A stretch of 64,000 bases of DNA. Origin: Thermomicrobium sp. 4228-Ro. GTDB taxonomy: Bacteria > Chloroflexota > Chloroflexia > Thermomicrobiales > Thermomicrobiaceae. Where the stretch lies: positions 1,860,001 to 1,924,000 of the forward strand of contig NZ_JAPFQM010000001.1 of NCBI RefSeq assembly GCF_026241205.1. Direction: 5' to 3'. The notes under the pieces were generated by a model that was given only the letters and a program-made list of their open reading frames with translations, did no database searches and was not told the origin of the DNA. The stretch's first letter is position 1. Each line of letters opens with the position of its first letter. Below are positions 34,603 to 42,101 of this stretch, one piece after another. The position numbers and the translations under genes are program-made.

Positions 34603-36415
34603 GGTCGAGAATCACAGCCTTCAGGACCCGCCGCATGATCTTACCGCTCCGCGTCTTGGGGAGGGCGCGAACGAAGTTGATCTCGCCGATTACAGCCACT
34701 GGACCGAGTTCGCGCCGGACTGTCTCGATCAACTCGCGTTCCAACTCGGGAGAAGGCTCGTATCCCTGCTTGAGCGTGATGAAGGCGCTGATCACCTCAC
34801 CGCGGAGAGGATCCGGACGGCCCGTGACCCCTGCTTCAGCGACGGCCGGATGGCGGAGGAAAGCGCTCTCCACTTCGATCGTACCGATCCGGTGGTCCGC
34901 GATCTTGATGATCTCGTCGGCTCGGCCGGCGAACCAGAAGTAGCCGTCTTCATCGACCGAAGCGGCGTCACCGGTGAAGTACACGCCCGGGATGCGCTGC
35001 CAGTAGTCGCGGGCATACCGTTCCGGCTCGCCCCAGAGACCTGGTGTCAGCCCCGGGAACGGACGGCGGATGATCACGACGCCGCGTTCTCCCGGTCGAC
35101 ACGGCGTTCCGTCCTCCGGTCGAACGACCGCGACGTCCATACCCGGTAGCGGGAGGCTAGCCGAACCGGGCTTGATCGGGAGCATGGCGATGCCGTATGG
35201 GTTGCCGACGACCGGGCCAGCTGTTTCGGTCTGCCACCAGTGATCGATGACCGGGATACGGTCATGGAACACGTCCTTCTGCAGCCACTCCCACGCCGGT
35301 GGGTTGAGGACTTCGCCAGCGCAGACAACGCGCTCGACCGAGGAGAGGTCGTACTTGCGCGCTGGCTCCGAACCGTACTTCATGAGCAGCCGGACGGCGG
35401 TCGGCGAGGTGAAGATGCCGGTGATACCGTTCTCTTCGATGATTCGATAGGGTGTTTCCGGTGACGGATGATCGAGCGCTCCCTCGAACGCGATCGTCGT
35501 CGCACCCAAGAGCAGCGGTGCATAGACGATATAACTGTGACCGACGATCCAGCCGATATCCGACGTTGCCCACCAGACGTCGCCGGCGCGGAGACCGTGA
35601 CACCACTGCCCAGTGCTGGTGATGCCGACCTGGTAGGGGCCGTGCGTGTGGATGGCGAGCTTCGGCTTGGCGGTCGTTCCCGATGTGGCGAGGATGAACG
35701 CGGGCTCGTTCGATTCCATGACTTCGTGGCTGTCGCTCTGCCCGTCCGCGAGGGAAAGGAAGTCGTCCCACCAGATGTCCCGTCCCGCAGTCATCGGGGG
35801 CTCGCTCGCACCCCGGCGCAGGACGACGACACGCTCGACACTCGGCAGGCCGCTCGCCAGTGCCTGATCGACGATCTCCTTGAGCCGGACCTCGCGTCCC
35901 CGGCGCCAGGTCACGTCGGCGGTAAACACCGCACGCGCACCGGCCATGCCGAGCCGGTCAGCGAGTGCACCAGCGCCGAACCCGGCGAACACCACGATGT
36001 GGATGGCGCCGATTCGCGTTGCGGCAAGCATCAGTGCGATGGCCTCAGGGCACGTGGGCATGTAGATACCGATACGGTCGCCGCGCTGGATGCCGAGCCC
36101 GTGGAGTGCGGCAGCGATACGCCGGACGAGACGCCAGAGCTGCGCGTAGGTGTAGGTGCGGCGCTCGCCCCATTCGGTTTCAGCGATCAGCGCAGCTTGC
36201 CCGCCGCGACCAGCATGGACGTGTCGATCGAGCGCGGCGTAACTCAAATTGGTCTGTCCACCGACGAACCAGCGGAAGGTCGGTGGTTCCCAGACAAAGG
36301 GTTCGTCCCACGTCCGGAACCAGAACGCTTTCTCAGCTGCCCGGGCCCAGAAGCTGACCGGATCGTCGAGTCCTTGCTGGCGCCAATGACTGACGATCGG
36401 GTTCACGACCTGCAT
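34463..36415 (-). CDS. acs: Acetyl-CoA synthetase-like AMP-forming ligase
   Basis: A 650-residue ANL enzyme activating acetate or a similar short acid to its CoA ester. It has LATSGTTAKPKL in place of the more usual YTSGSTG, the WWQTETAG adenylate motif, YFTGDAASVDEDGYFWFAGR, and PKTRSGKIMRR with the lysine that acetylation normally inactivates. The ATG at 36415 has GAGGAGG upstream. It is divergent from the cNMP/CBS/DUF294 regulator and near an ActP-like symporter, a neighbourhood seen in acetate users. Propionyl-CoA synthetase activity is possible. Confidence 0.88.
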   Translation of the reverse strand: MQVVNPIVSHWRQQGLDDPVSFWARAAEKAFWFRTWDEPFVWEPPTFRWFVGGQTNLSYAALDRHVHAGRGGQAALIAETEWGERRTYTYAQLWRLVRRIAAALHGLGIQRGDRIGIYMPTCPEAIALMLAATRIGAIHIVVFAGFGAGALADRLGMAGARAVFTADVTWRRGREVRLKEIVDQALASGLPSVERVVVLRRGASEPPMTAGRDIWWDDFLSLADGQSDSHEVMESNEPAFILATSGTTAKPKLAIHTHGPYQVGITSTGQWCHGLRAGDVWWATSDIGWIVGHSYIVYAPLLLGATTIAFEGALDHPSPETPYRIIEENGITGIFTSPTAVRLLMKYGSEPARKYDLSSVERVVCAGEVLNPPAWEWLQKDVFHDRIPVIDHWWQTETAGPVVGNPYGIAMLPIKPGSASLPLPGMDVAVVRPEDGTPCRPGERGVVIIRRPFPGLTPGLWGEPERYARDYWQRIPGVYFTGDAASVDEDGYFWFAGRADEIIKIADHRIGTIEVESAFLRHPAVAEAGVTGRPDPLRGEVISAFITLKQGYEPSPELERELIETVRRELGPVAVIGEINFVRALPKTRSGKIMRRVLKAVILDRDPGDISTIEEEGSVEEARAAWLQLKEMLRVGVYLDQPQPSGVEGE

Positions 36416-36466
36416 CTGGCACCTCCTCGACTCGGGTGTGACATCGGCTGATCTGCTCGTCAGGCG

Positions 36467-36496
36467 AGTATAATGCGTCTGGATCAGACCTGTCGA
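36467..36496 (-). promoter_or_regulatory. Candidate acs promoter
   Basis: On the minus strand TCGACA (36491-36496) and TATACT (36467-36472) are separated by 18 bases, five of six matches to each consensus box. Predicted transcription starts near 36459, giving a leader of about 45 bases. Its -10 overlaps the plus-strand TATAAT of the divergent gene. Confidence 0.6.
36469..36474 (+). promoter_or_regulatory. Perfect -10 box of the cNMP/CBS/DUF294 gene
   Basis: TATAAT, 24 bases before the ATG at 36498. No good -35 lies 16-18 bases upstream, suggesting dependence on an activator. It overlaps the minus-strand TATACT of the acs promoter. Confidence 0.5.
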
Positions 36497-36497
36497 G

Positions 36498-38420
36498 ATG
36501 GTGAGGTGGCGTGTGGAGGACGTCGTTCTTGGAAGTGTGGTCGAGTTCCTACGCCGAACACCCCCCTTCCAGTTTCTCAGCGAGGAGCGCTTGCGCGAAC
36601 TGGCGAAACGTGTCGAGGTGCACTTCTTCCCGCGGGGGACAGTCGTCATCCGTCGTCGCGAGCGTCCGCCAGAATACCTTTGGGTCGTGGTCCGGGGTGG
36701 CATCAAGAAGTCACTTCGTTCAGCGACCGGCGAGGAACACGTGTTCGAAGTCGCCAGTGAGGGCGATCTGGTCGGTGTCCTCTCCTCTGTCGATGGTGTC
36801 GAAGGGCAACTCGACGATATCGCGATCGAGGATACAGTCTGCTACGCTATTCCCCGTCGAGTGGTGGAGGAACTCATCGCCTCGGAGCCGGCGGTCGCGC
36901 AGTTTTTCCTCGGTGCACTCAGGGAGTGGGTCCGTGCGAGCCTGACAGTTCTCGAACGGCACGAGGAGCCGGGGGATGGAACCTTCGTCCTGTCGGCACC
37001 CTGTCGCGCTGTTGCGCGACGACCGCTCTTGACGTGCTTACCCGAGCTCTCGGTACGCGAAGCCGCTCGACGGATGAGTGCGGAGCGTGTCAACTCGATC
37101 GTCGTCATCGACAACGACGGCAACGGCCTCGGGATCGTCACCGACTGGGATCTCCGCGAGCGCGTGGTCGCGGCTGGCCGCTCGCTGGAAACACCGGTCA
37201 GTGAAGTCATGAGTACACCGCTCGCGACGATCGATGCTGACCGTCTGCTGCTGGAAGCGGTGCGAATGATGATTGCGAGGCGCATCAATCACCTCGTGGT
37301 GACGGAAGAAGGTAAACCGTTCGGGATGCTCACCGCTTTCGACCTACTCGTCCAGCAGGGGACGAGTGCGCTCTTTCTGGCACGGGCGATCGAACGTGAG
37401 ACGCGAACCGAGCGCCTGGCGCAGGTGCTGGAACACGCACAGCTTCAGCTTCTTCCCTTTCTGCTTTCACGCGGCATCCGGGCGTCGGAGATCGCGCAAT
37501 TGGTAAGCGAGGTGAACGACCGGGTGATCGCTCGTGTCCTCGAGCTGCTCGAGCAAGAGCTGGGACGCCCTCCGGTTCCGTACTGCTGGCTCGTTTTCGG
37601 GAGCGAAGGGCGACGCGAGCAGACGATTCGAACCGATCAGGACAACGGAATCCTGTATGCTGATCCACCAGCAGGTGAGGCAGACCAGGTGCGTGGCTAC
37701 TTCGAGCGTCTCGGCCAGTGGGCTGTCGAACGTCTCGTTGCGCTCGGTTTCCCGCCGTGTCCTGGTCGCTATTCGGCTGACAACCCGGAGTGGGTGCAGC
37801 CGCTCAGCAGCTGGCAGCGCAAGTTCCGCAACTGGATGGCGGTACCGGAGCCACAATCCGTCCTGAACTCCTTGATCGTCTTCGATTTTCGAGGCGTCCG
37901 TGGTGAACTCGCGCTGGCAACGGCGTTGCGTGAGTTCGTACGACAGGAGTTATCTCACAGTCCGCGCTTCCTCTTCCATGTGGCAGCTGTTTCGACTGCT
38001 CAACCTCCCCCGCTCGGTTTTCTCGGACGTTTCGTCGTCGAGCGGTCCGGCGAGCACAAGAATCAGCTCGACTTGAAGATGGGTGGAACTGGTGCCATCG
38101 TCAATCTCGTGCGTCTTTTCGCGCTCGAGCACGGTGTCGAAGAGACAAATACACTGGCGCGTTTGCTTGCCTTGCTGGAGGTACAGGCGATCGAACGTCA
38201 ACTCGCAGATGACCTCGCACAGGCGTTCGAGTTCTTGCTCGGCCTGCGGCTGCGCATGCAGCTCGATCAGTTGCAACGTGGCGAGAGGCCGTCGAACCAC
38301 GTCGATCCACGCCAGCTGTCTACCCTGGACCGGACCCTCCTCAAGGAAGCGTTTCGGGTGATTGGGCGGGCACAAGCGGTTGTCCGCGAGCGGTTCCATC
38401 TTGAACAGGCGGGAGAATGA
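36498..38420 (+). CDS. cNMP-binding / CBS / DUF294 nucleotidyltransferase-like regulatory protein
   Basis: A 640-residue cytosolic multidomain protein. A cyclic-nucleotide-binding fold covers about 20-140. Two CBS domains cover about 170-290 (VNSIVVIDNDGNGLGIVTDWDLRE in parts; INHLVVTEEGKPFGMLTAFD). A DUF294 nucleotidyltransferase-like domain follows, with VFGSEGRREQTIRTDQDNGI, then the DUF294 C-terminal domain. The GS-x8-D-x-D pattern is retained. This architecture recurs beside acetate symporters and acetyl-CoA synthetases and is presumed to sense energy state and adjust them; the actual reaction is not known. It overlaps the DnaQ-like gene by four bases. The GTG at 36513 is an alternative start. 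Confidence 0.88.
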   Translation: MVRWRVEDVVLGSVVEFLRRTPPFQFLSEERLRELAKRVEVHFFPRGTVVIRRRERPPEYLWVVVRGGIKKSLRSATGEEHVFEVASEGDLVGVLSSVDGVEGQLDDIAIEDTVCYAIPRRVVEELIASEPAVAQFFLGALREWVRASLTVLERHEEPGDGTFVLSAPCRAVARRPLLTCLPELSVREAARRMSAERVNSIVVIDNDGNGLGIVTDWDLRERVVAAGRSLETPVSEVMSTPLATIDADRLLLEAVRMMIARRINHLVVTEEGKPFGMLTAFDLLVQQGTSALFLARAIERETRTERLAQVLEHAQLQLLPFLLSRGIRASEIAQLVSEVNDRVIARVLELLEQELGRPPVPYCWLVFGSEGRREQTIRTDQDNGILYADPPAGEADQVRGYFERLGQWAVERLVALGFPPCPGRYSADNPEWVQPLSSWQRKFRNWMAVPEPQSVLNSLIVFDFRGVRGELALATALREFVRQELSHSPRFLFHVAAVSTAQPPPLGFLGRFVVERSGEHKNQLDLKMGGTGAIVNLVRLFALEHGVEETNTLARLLALLEVQAIERQLADDLAQAFEFLLGLRLRMQLDQLQRGERPSNHVDPRQLSTLDRTLLKEAFRVIGRAQAVVRERFHLEQAGE

Positions 38421-39094
38421 AGGACGACCGGAAATGGCTTGCACGCCTAACGCGTGCTCTTTCGTGGTATTCCGCTGGTCATCTGTACAGCACGTCGATG
38501 CTCGAGTTGCCGTATACCGTCCTCGATGCAGAGATGACCGGGCTCGATCCGGCCTACGACGAGCTTCTCGCCCTCGGTGCCGTGCGGATGGTCGGGCCAC
38601 GCATCGTACTCGGCGAAACGTTCTACCGTCTGATCCGGCCGGAACGTGAGCATTGGGGCCAGAGTGTCGTAATCCACGGCATCCGTCCGGTCGACGTGGC
38701 GGCAGCACCGCCAATCCACGAAGTATTGCCGGAGTTCGTGCGCTTCTGCGCGGGAACGATTCTCGTCGGGCACGGTGTGGAGGTCGATCGGCGATTTCTC
38801 GAGGGCGCAGCGAGCCGACTCGGCCTTTCGTGGCCGAAGACCCTGTGGATCGATACGGGACGGGTCGCGCGGTGGCTGACGACCCACCACGGTGCCTTGC
38901 CTGAAGCGGGGGCCGATCGAGGGCGATTCTGTCTGGAGGATCTGCTCGCCGCGTACGAGATCGAGCCGCCAGCCCGACATCACGCGCTGGCTGATGCCTA
39001 TGTGACGGCCCTCGTTTGGCAACGGCAATTGACCGAACTGTTCGCTGAGGGTATACACACGCTGCGGGACCTCCGACTGGCTGGGCTCGCCTAG
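38417..39094 (+). CDS. DnaQ-like 3'-5' exonuclease (DEDDh family)
   Basis: A 225-residue exonuclease-fold protein. Exo I is VLDAEMTGLD (Asp37, Glu39), exo II is in LVGHGVEVDRRFL, and exo III is HHALADAYVTALVW, giving the DEDDh metal ligands. It is much smaller than a replicative polymerase subunit. Its coupling (ATGA) to the CBS/DUF294 gene is a recurrent pairing near acetate symporter genes, so a role in nucleotide or RNA metabolism tied to regulation is more likely than proofreading. Confidence 0.85.
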   Translation: MKDDRKWLARLTRALSWYSAGHLYSTSMLELPYTVLDAEMTGLDPAYDELLALGAVRMVGPRIVLGETFYRLIRPEREHWGQSVVIHGIRPVDVAAAPPIHEVLPEFVRFCAGTILVGHGVEVDRRFLEGAASRLGLSWPKTLWIDTGRVARWLTTHHGALPEAGADRGRFCLEDLLAAYEIEPPARHHALADAYVTALVWQRQLTELFAEGIHTLRDLRLAGLA

Positions 39095-39354
39095 GAGGTC
39101 GAGACAAGAACGACGAACAGAGCCAAACGGAGCCCGACGAAGACCGGTATCCACAGTGCGACACGGGCGACAGGGGTTAGGCGTGGGAAGAAACGCTCTC
39201 CAACCCGGTCGAGCGGGACAGTGAGGAAGCGGAACAACCGCCCGATCACCGTTGGGTAACCGCGCGTCAGCACATCCAAGGCCACCCGCCCGATAGCCAG
39301 CCACATGGCAACAGCGAGTATCCAATTGACGAGTTCGACGAGTTCTCGGATCAT
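39091..39354 (-). CDS. Small membrane protein, YggT-like
   Basis: An 87-residue protein with a hydrophobic helix at about 8-27 and another at about 62-85, joined by a loop (LFRFLTVPLDRVGERFFPRLTPVA in parts) resembling the YggT family fLxxxtxPlxxxxRxxxP pattern. The function of that family is not established. The ATG at 39354 has GGGAG upstream; the frame to 39414 passes through a hairpin and is not used. The stop overlaps the end of the convergent exonuclease gene by four bases. Confidence 0.6.
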   Translation of the reverse strand: MIRELVELVNWILAVAMWLAIGRVALDVLTRGYPTVIGRLFRFLTVPLDRVGERFFPRLTPVARVALWIPVFVGLRLALFVVLVSTS

Positions 39355-39378
39355 CTGCTCCCTCTCTGACGAGAGAGC

Positions 39379-39414
39379 GTGCCGGAAGCCGGAAGACGAT
39401 CCGGCTTCCGGCAC
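39379..39414 (-). terminator. Strong hairpin after the symporter gene
   Basis: GTGCCGGAAGCCGGA (39379-39393) pairs with TCCGGCTTCCGGCAC (39400-39414), a perfect 15-bp stem with a 6-base loop, 16 bases after the actP-like stop. There is no T-run; it probably terminates or stabilises the symporter mRNA before the YggT-like gene. Confidence 0.65.
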
Positions 39415-39429
39415 GCGAGCAGGTCTCGA

Positions 39430-41346
39430 TCAGTCTTGACCAGCTGGAGCGACACCGGGCGCCGTACCGGGCGCGGGCCCCGGCGCGGGGAGTCGCATCT
39501 CGCCGACCGGAATCCGCAACTGGTCGACCATGTCTTGGATGTACTTGGGTGCCGGCGCAGTGGCGAGGCTCACGATGATGAGCAAGAGGAAGTTTGCCAG
39601 CATACCGAAGATGCCAGCCGAGAGGTGCGAAAGTCCGAGGACATTGAAGCGAGGATCGACGTAGTTCCACACCATGTACACGATACAGGTGATGAGTCCA
39701 CCGACCATGCCGGCAATCGCCCCGTTGGCATTAGCACGCTTCCAGAATATACCGAGAAGAACCACTGGGAAGAAGGTGGAGGCTGCGAGCGAGAAGGCCC
39801 AGGCGACGAGCTGCACGATGAGCGCGAACTGGGGGATAGCCAGGAGCGCAGCGGTCACAGCAGACACCAGGATCATGATGCGACTGAGAAGGAAGCGGCG
39901 GCCGTACGGTGCGTTGGGATTGATGATCTTCGCGTAGATGTCATGGGCAACCGCCGTCGAAATGACCAAGAGGAGTCCGTCAGCCGTCGACAGTGCAGCT
40001 GCCAGACCACCGGCCGCGACGAGGGCGGCGATCGTGAAGGGCAAGCCAGCGATCTCCGGCGTGGCGAGCACGACGATATCACCGTTTATCGACAACTCGC
40101 TGAATTGCAGGATCCCGTCGTTGTTGGCGTCGGTGATCTTGAGGAGCCCGGTCTTGATCCAGCTGGCTGTCCACGCGGGTAAGGCGTTGATCGGCTGACC
40201 GACGACGTTTTGCAAGACTTCCCAGCGCGAGAAGGCAGCGTAGGCGGGGGCGGTGACGTAGAGCAGCCAGATGAAGAAGAGCGACCAACCGACGCTCATC
40301 CGCGCTTCCTTCGGGCTCGGGACGGTGTAATACCGGATCAGGATGTGGGGCAGGCCGGCTGTACCGGCCATCAAGCAGAGCGTGAGCGCGAGAAACTGCC
40401 ACGGCGTGCCGACCCAATCCTTGACGGTGATGGGCTGCGGTGGCGTCAAACCGATTTGCTTGAAGGCCGTGATCGCGCTCGCATTCGAGAGCGCCTGCTT
40501 GAACGGCTGCACATAGGACGACAAGTTCATCGCCTGCTCGAGCTGGGTGATCTCGCTGAGTGCTTTCCCGTACATGAGCTGCGGGAAGGGGACACCCGTC
40601 AGCTTGGCCGACAGGAAGGTCACCGGGATCAGGTAGGCCACGATGAGAATGAGGTACTGGGCCACCTGCGTCCAGGTAATCGACTTCATGCCACCCAGGA
40701 AGGAGCAGACGAGCACCCCTGCCAGGCCGACAAAGACGCCGATACGGTAGTCTAGACCGAAGAAGCGGCTCATGATGATGCCGACACCGGTCACCTGCGC
40801 CGTGACGTAGGCGAGAGAGACGATGATCGCGCAAATCGCTGCAACGAGGCGGGCGAGGCGTGCTCGCTCGCCGTAACGGGTAGCGACGAAGTCGGGAATG
40901 GTGTACTGTCCGAACTTTCGAATGTAGGGCGCGAACAGGAGGGCGAGCAAGACGTACCCCCCGGTCCAACCCATGATGTAGGCGAGTCCGTCGTAACCGA
41001 GCAGCCAGAGGGTTCCGGCCATGGAGATAAAGGAAGCCGCGCTCATCCAGTCCGCACCGGTGGCCATACCGTTGAAGATCGCTGGCACGCGGCGTCCAGC
41101 CACGTAGTACTCTTCGAGACGCCGGGTGAAGTTGAGGATCCCGATGAATGCGTAGAGCGCGAGTGTCAAGAAGATGAACGCATAGCCGATGAAGCGGTGC
41201 GGTAATCCTGCGCGTTCGAGGAGATAGAGCACGAGGATGAAGGCGATGAGGAAGACGAAGAAGGCACCGTAGTACCGAGCGAGGCGGCGGCGGAATTCGC
41301 TCAGCTGTGCTCGAGTCAGAGGTGTGTAGCCTGCTTCCTGTGCCAT
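39430..41346 (-). CDS. actP: Sodium/solute symporter, cation-acetate symporter type
   Basis: A 638-residue sodium:solute symporter family protein with about 13 membrane segments. It has the typical FNGMATGADWMSAASFISMAG region and GGLAAALSTADGLLLVISTA. The C-terminal tail is Pro/Ala/Gly-rich. It sits eight bases after a DUF4212 small subunit gene, and such pairs form acetate or pyruvate uptake systems. The neighbouring acs and CBS/DUF294 genes support acetate or another short-chain acid as substrate. The ATG at 41346 has GGAGTAGGGTAGGT upstream. The gene symbol is by similarity only. Confidence 0.87.
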   Translation of the reverse strand: MAQEAGYTPLTRAQLSEFRRRLARYYGAFFVFLIAFILVLYLLERAGLPHRFIGYAFIFLTLALYAFIGILNFTRRLEEYYVAGRRVPAIFNGMATGADWMSAASFISMAGTLWLLGYDGLAYIMGWTGGYVLLALLFAPYIRKFGQYTIPDFVATRYGERARLARLVAAICAIIVSLAYVTAQVTGVGIIMSRFFGLDYRIGVFVGLAGVLVCSFLGGMKSITWTQVAQYLILIVAYLIPVTFLSAKLTGVPFPQLMYGKALSEITQLEQAMNLSSYVQPFKQALSNASAITAFKQIGLTPPQPITVKDWVGTPWQFLALTLCLMAGTAGLPHILIRYYTVPSPKEARMSVGWSLFFIWLLYVTAPAYAAFSRWEVLQNVVGQPINALPAWTASWIKTGLLKITDANNDGILQFSELSINGDIVVLATPEIAGLPFTIAALVAAGGLAAALSTADGLLLVISTAVAHDIYAKIINPNAPYGRRFLLSRIMILVSAVTAALLAIPQFALIVQLVAWAFSLAASTFFPVVLLGIFWKRANANGAIAGMVGGLITCIVYMVWNYVDPRFNVLGLSHLSAGIFGMLANFLLLIIVSLATAPAPKYIQDMVDQLRIPVGEMRLPAPGPAPGTAPGVAPAGQD

Positions 41347-41353
41347 ACCTACC

Positions 41354-41635
41354 CTACTCCTCTTCCTCGAAGCCGTACTTCTTGTCGAGCACGTTGTTCA
41401 TGGTCAGGGCATAGATGAAGATCAAGATGACGTAGACGGTGACCGAAAACTGGCTGGAGAGCCAATAGCCGAGCGGGAACCCAGTGAGAATTTTGATCTT
41501 GTTCAACGACGCGGCGAACGGGGGATGGAGATAGGTCACGGCGAACCAGATCGCGAGGAGCGTGAGAATGAGCCGCCAGTGCTCACGCCAGTAGGCGTCG
41601 AGCCGGCTGGTGTCGACCTGCGGTGTACTCGCCAT
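41354..41635 (-). CDS. DUF4212 small subunit of the acetate-type symporter
   Basis: A 93-residue protein with two hydrophobic segments (about 20-38 and 55-78) and an acidic KYGFEEEE end. It fits the DUF4212 (sodium/substrate symporter small subunit) pattern YWREHWRLILTLLAIWF and SSQFSVTVYVILIFIYALTM. It is immediately upstream of the large subunit, in the same operon. The ATG at 41635 has GGAGGG upstream; the longer frame to 41683 lacks support. Confidence 0.87.
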   Translation of the reverse strand: MASTPQVDTSRLDAYWREHWRLILTLLAIWFAVTYLHPPFAASLNKIKILTGFPLGYWLSSQFSVTVYVILIFIYALTMNNVLDKKYGFEEEE

Positions 41636-41878
41636 CGGTCTCCCTCCTACCCTCCGAACCACGCATACTCGCCGGGTGATCAACCCGACCCGATCTCGAC
41701 CACCTTATGACTACAGGTACGACCTACGTCCTGTCGGACTAGGTCACCGATTCACCTCCTCTCCCGATAACCATGCTGCGTATCCAGCGACGTCTCGCGC
41801 CGGATCCGACTCCGTTCGCCACGTCGAGGCGTACCCTCCACTCACTCGATCAGTACCTGACCATACGAGGCTATTTCG

Positions 41879-41907
41879 TCTATAGCGGATCGCTCATGCA
41901 TTGTCAA
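41879..41907 (-). promoter_or_regulatory. Promoter of the DUF4212-symporter operon
   Basis: On the minus strand a perfect TTGACA (41902-41907) is followed after exactly 17 bases by TATAGA (41879-41884). Transcription would start near 41872, leaving a leader of about 237 bases before the DUF4212 ATG. Confidence 0.65.
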
Positions 41908-41914
41908 GAGGGGT

Positions 41915-41937
41915 CGCTTTTATTGCACGATAAAGCG
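41915..41937. promoter_or_regulatory. Inverted repeat just upstream of the symporter promoter
   Basis: CGCTTT-N11-AAAGCG, with an alternative inner pairing TTTAT-N6-ATAAA, centred about 54 bases before the predicted transcription start. Position and AT-richness suit an activator site for the symporter operon. Confidence 0.45.
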
Positions 41938-42101
41938 CCTTTATACGGTATTCCCCGTGGTGGGGGCAAAGACTATTGCAAATCCCGCTCTGTTTCGAAG
42001 TCCGCAAGGCGCCAAGTCGTGAATCGGTGGAGACGAGTCGCACCCGAATGGTGGGTCGTCACTCCCGAGTGCACGTTCGTACACTAGTGCGAGGGGTGAC
42101 G

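Larger units (their letters stand above)
41636..42101. other. Intergenic region between the symporter operon and mutS
   Basis: About 465 bases with no convincing gene. It holds the minus-strand promoter of the symporter operon and its roughly 237-base leader, with the AT-rich inverted repeat listed separately. In the leader, a strong GAGAGGAGGTG sequence near 41750 is followed by no usable frame. The mutS promoter must also lie here but I cannot define it. The 104-residue frame at 41773-42087 has no ribosome-binding site and looks spurious. Confidence 0.5.

Noticed and set aside
41720-41765. Strong ribosome-binding-like GAGAGGAGGTG in the symporter leader
   Set aside because: The frames that follow stop after two or three codons; no credible product, though a minimal leader cannot be excluded.
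41773-42087. 104-residue frame upstream of mutS
   Set aside because: No start signal and no similarity that I recognise; it overlaps the symporter promoter.
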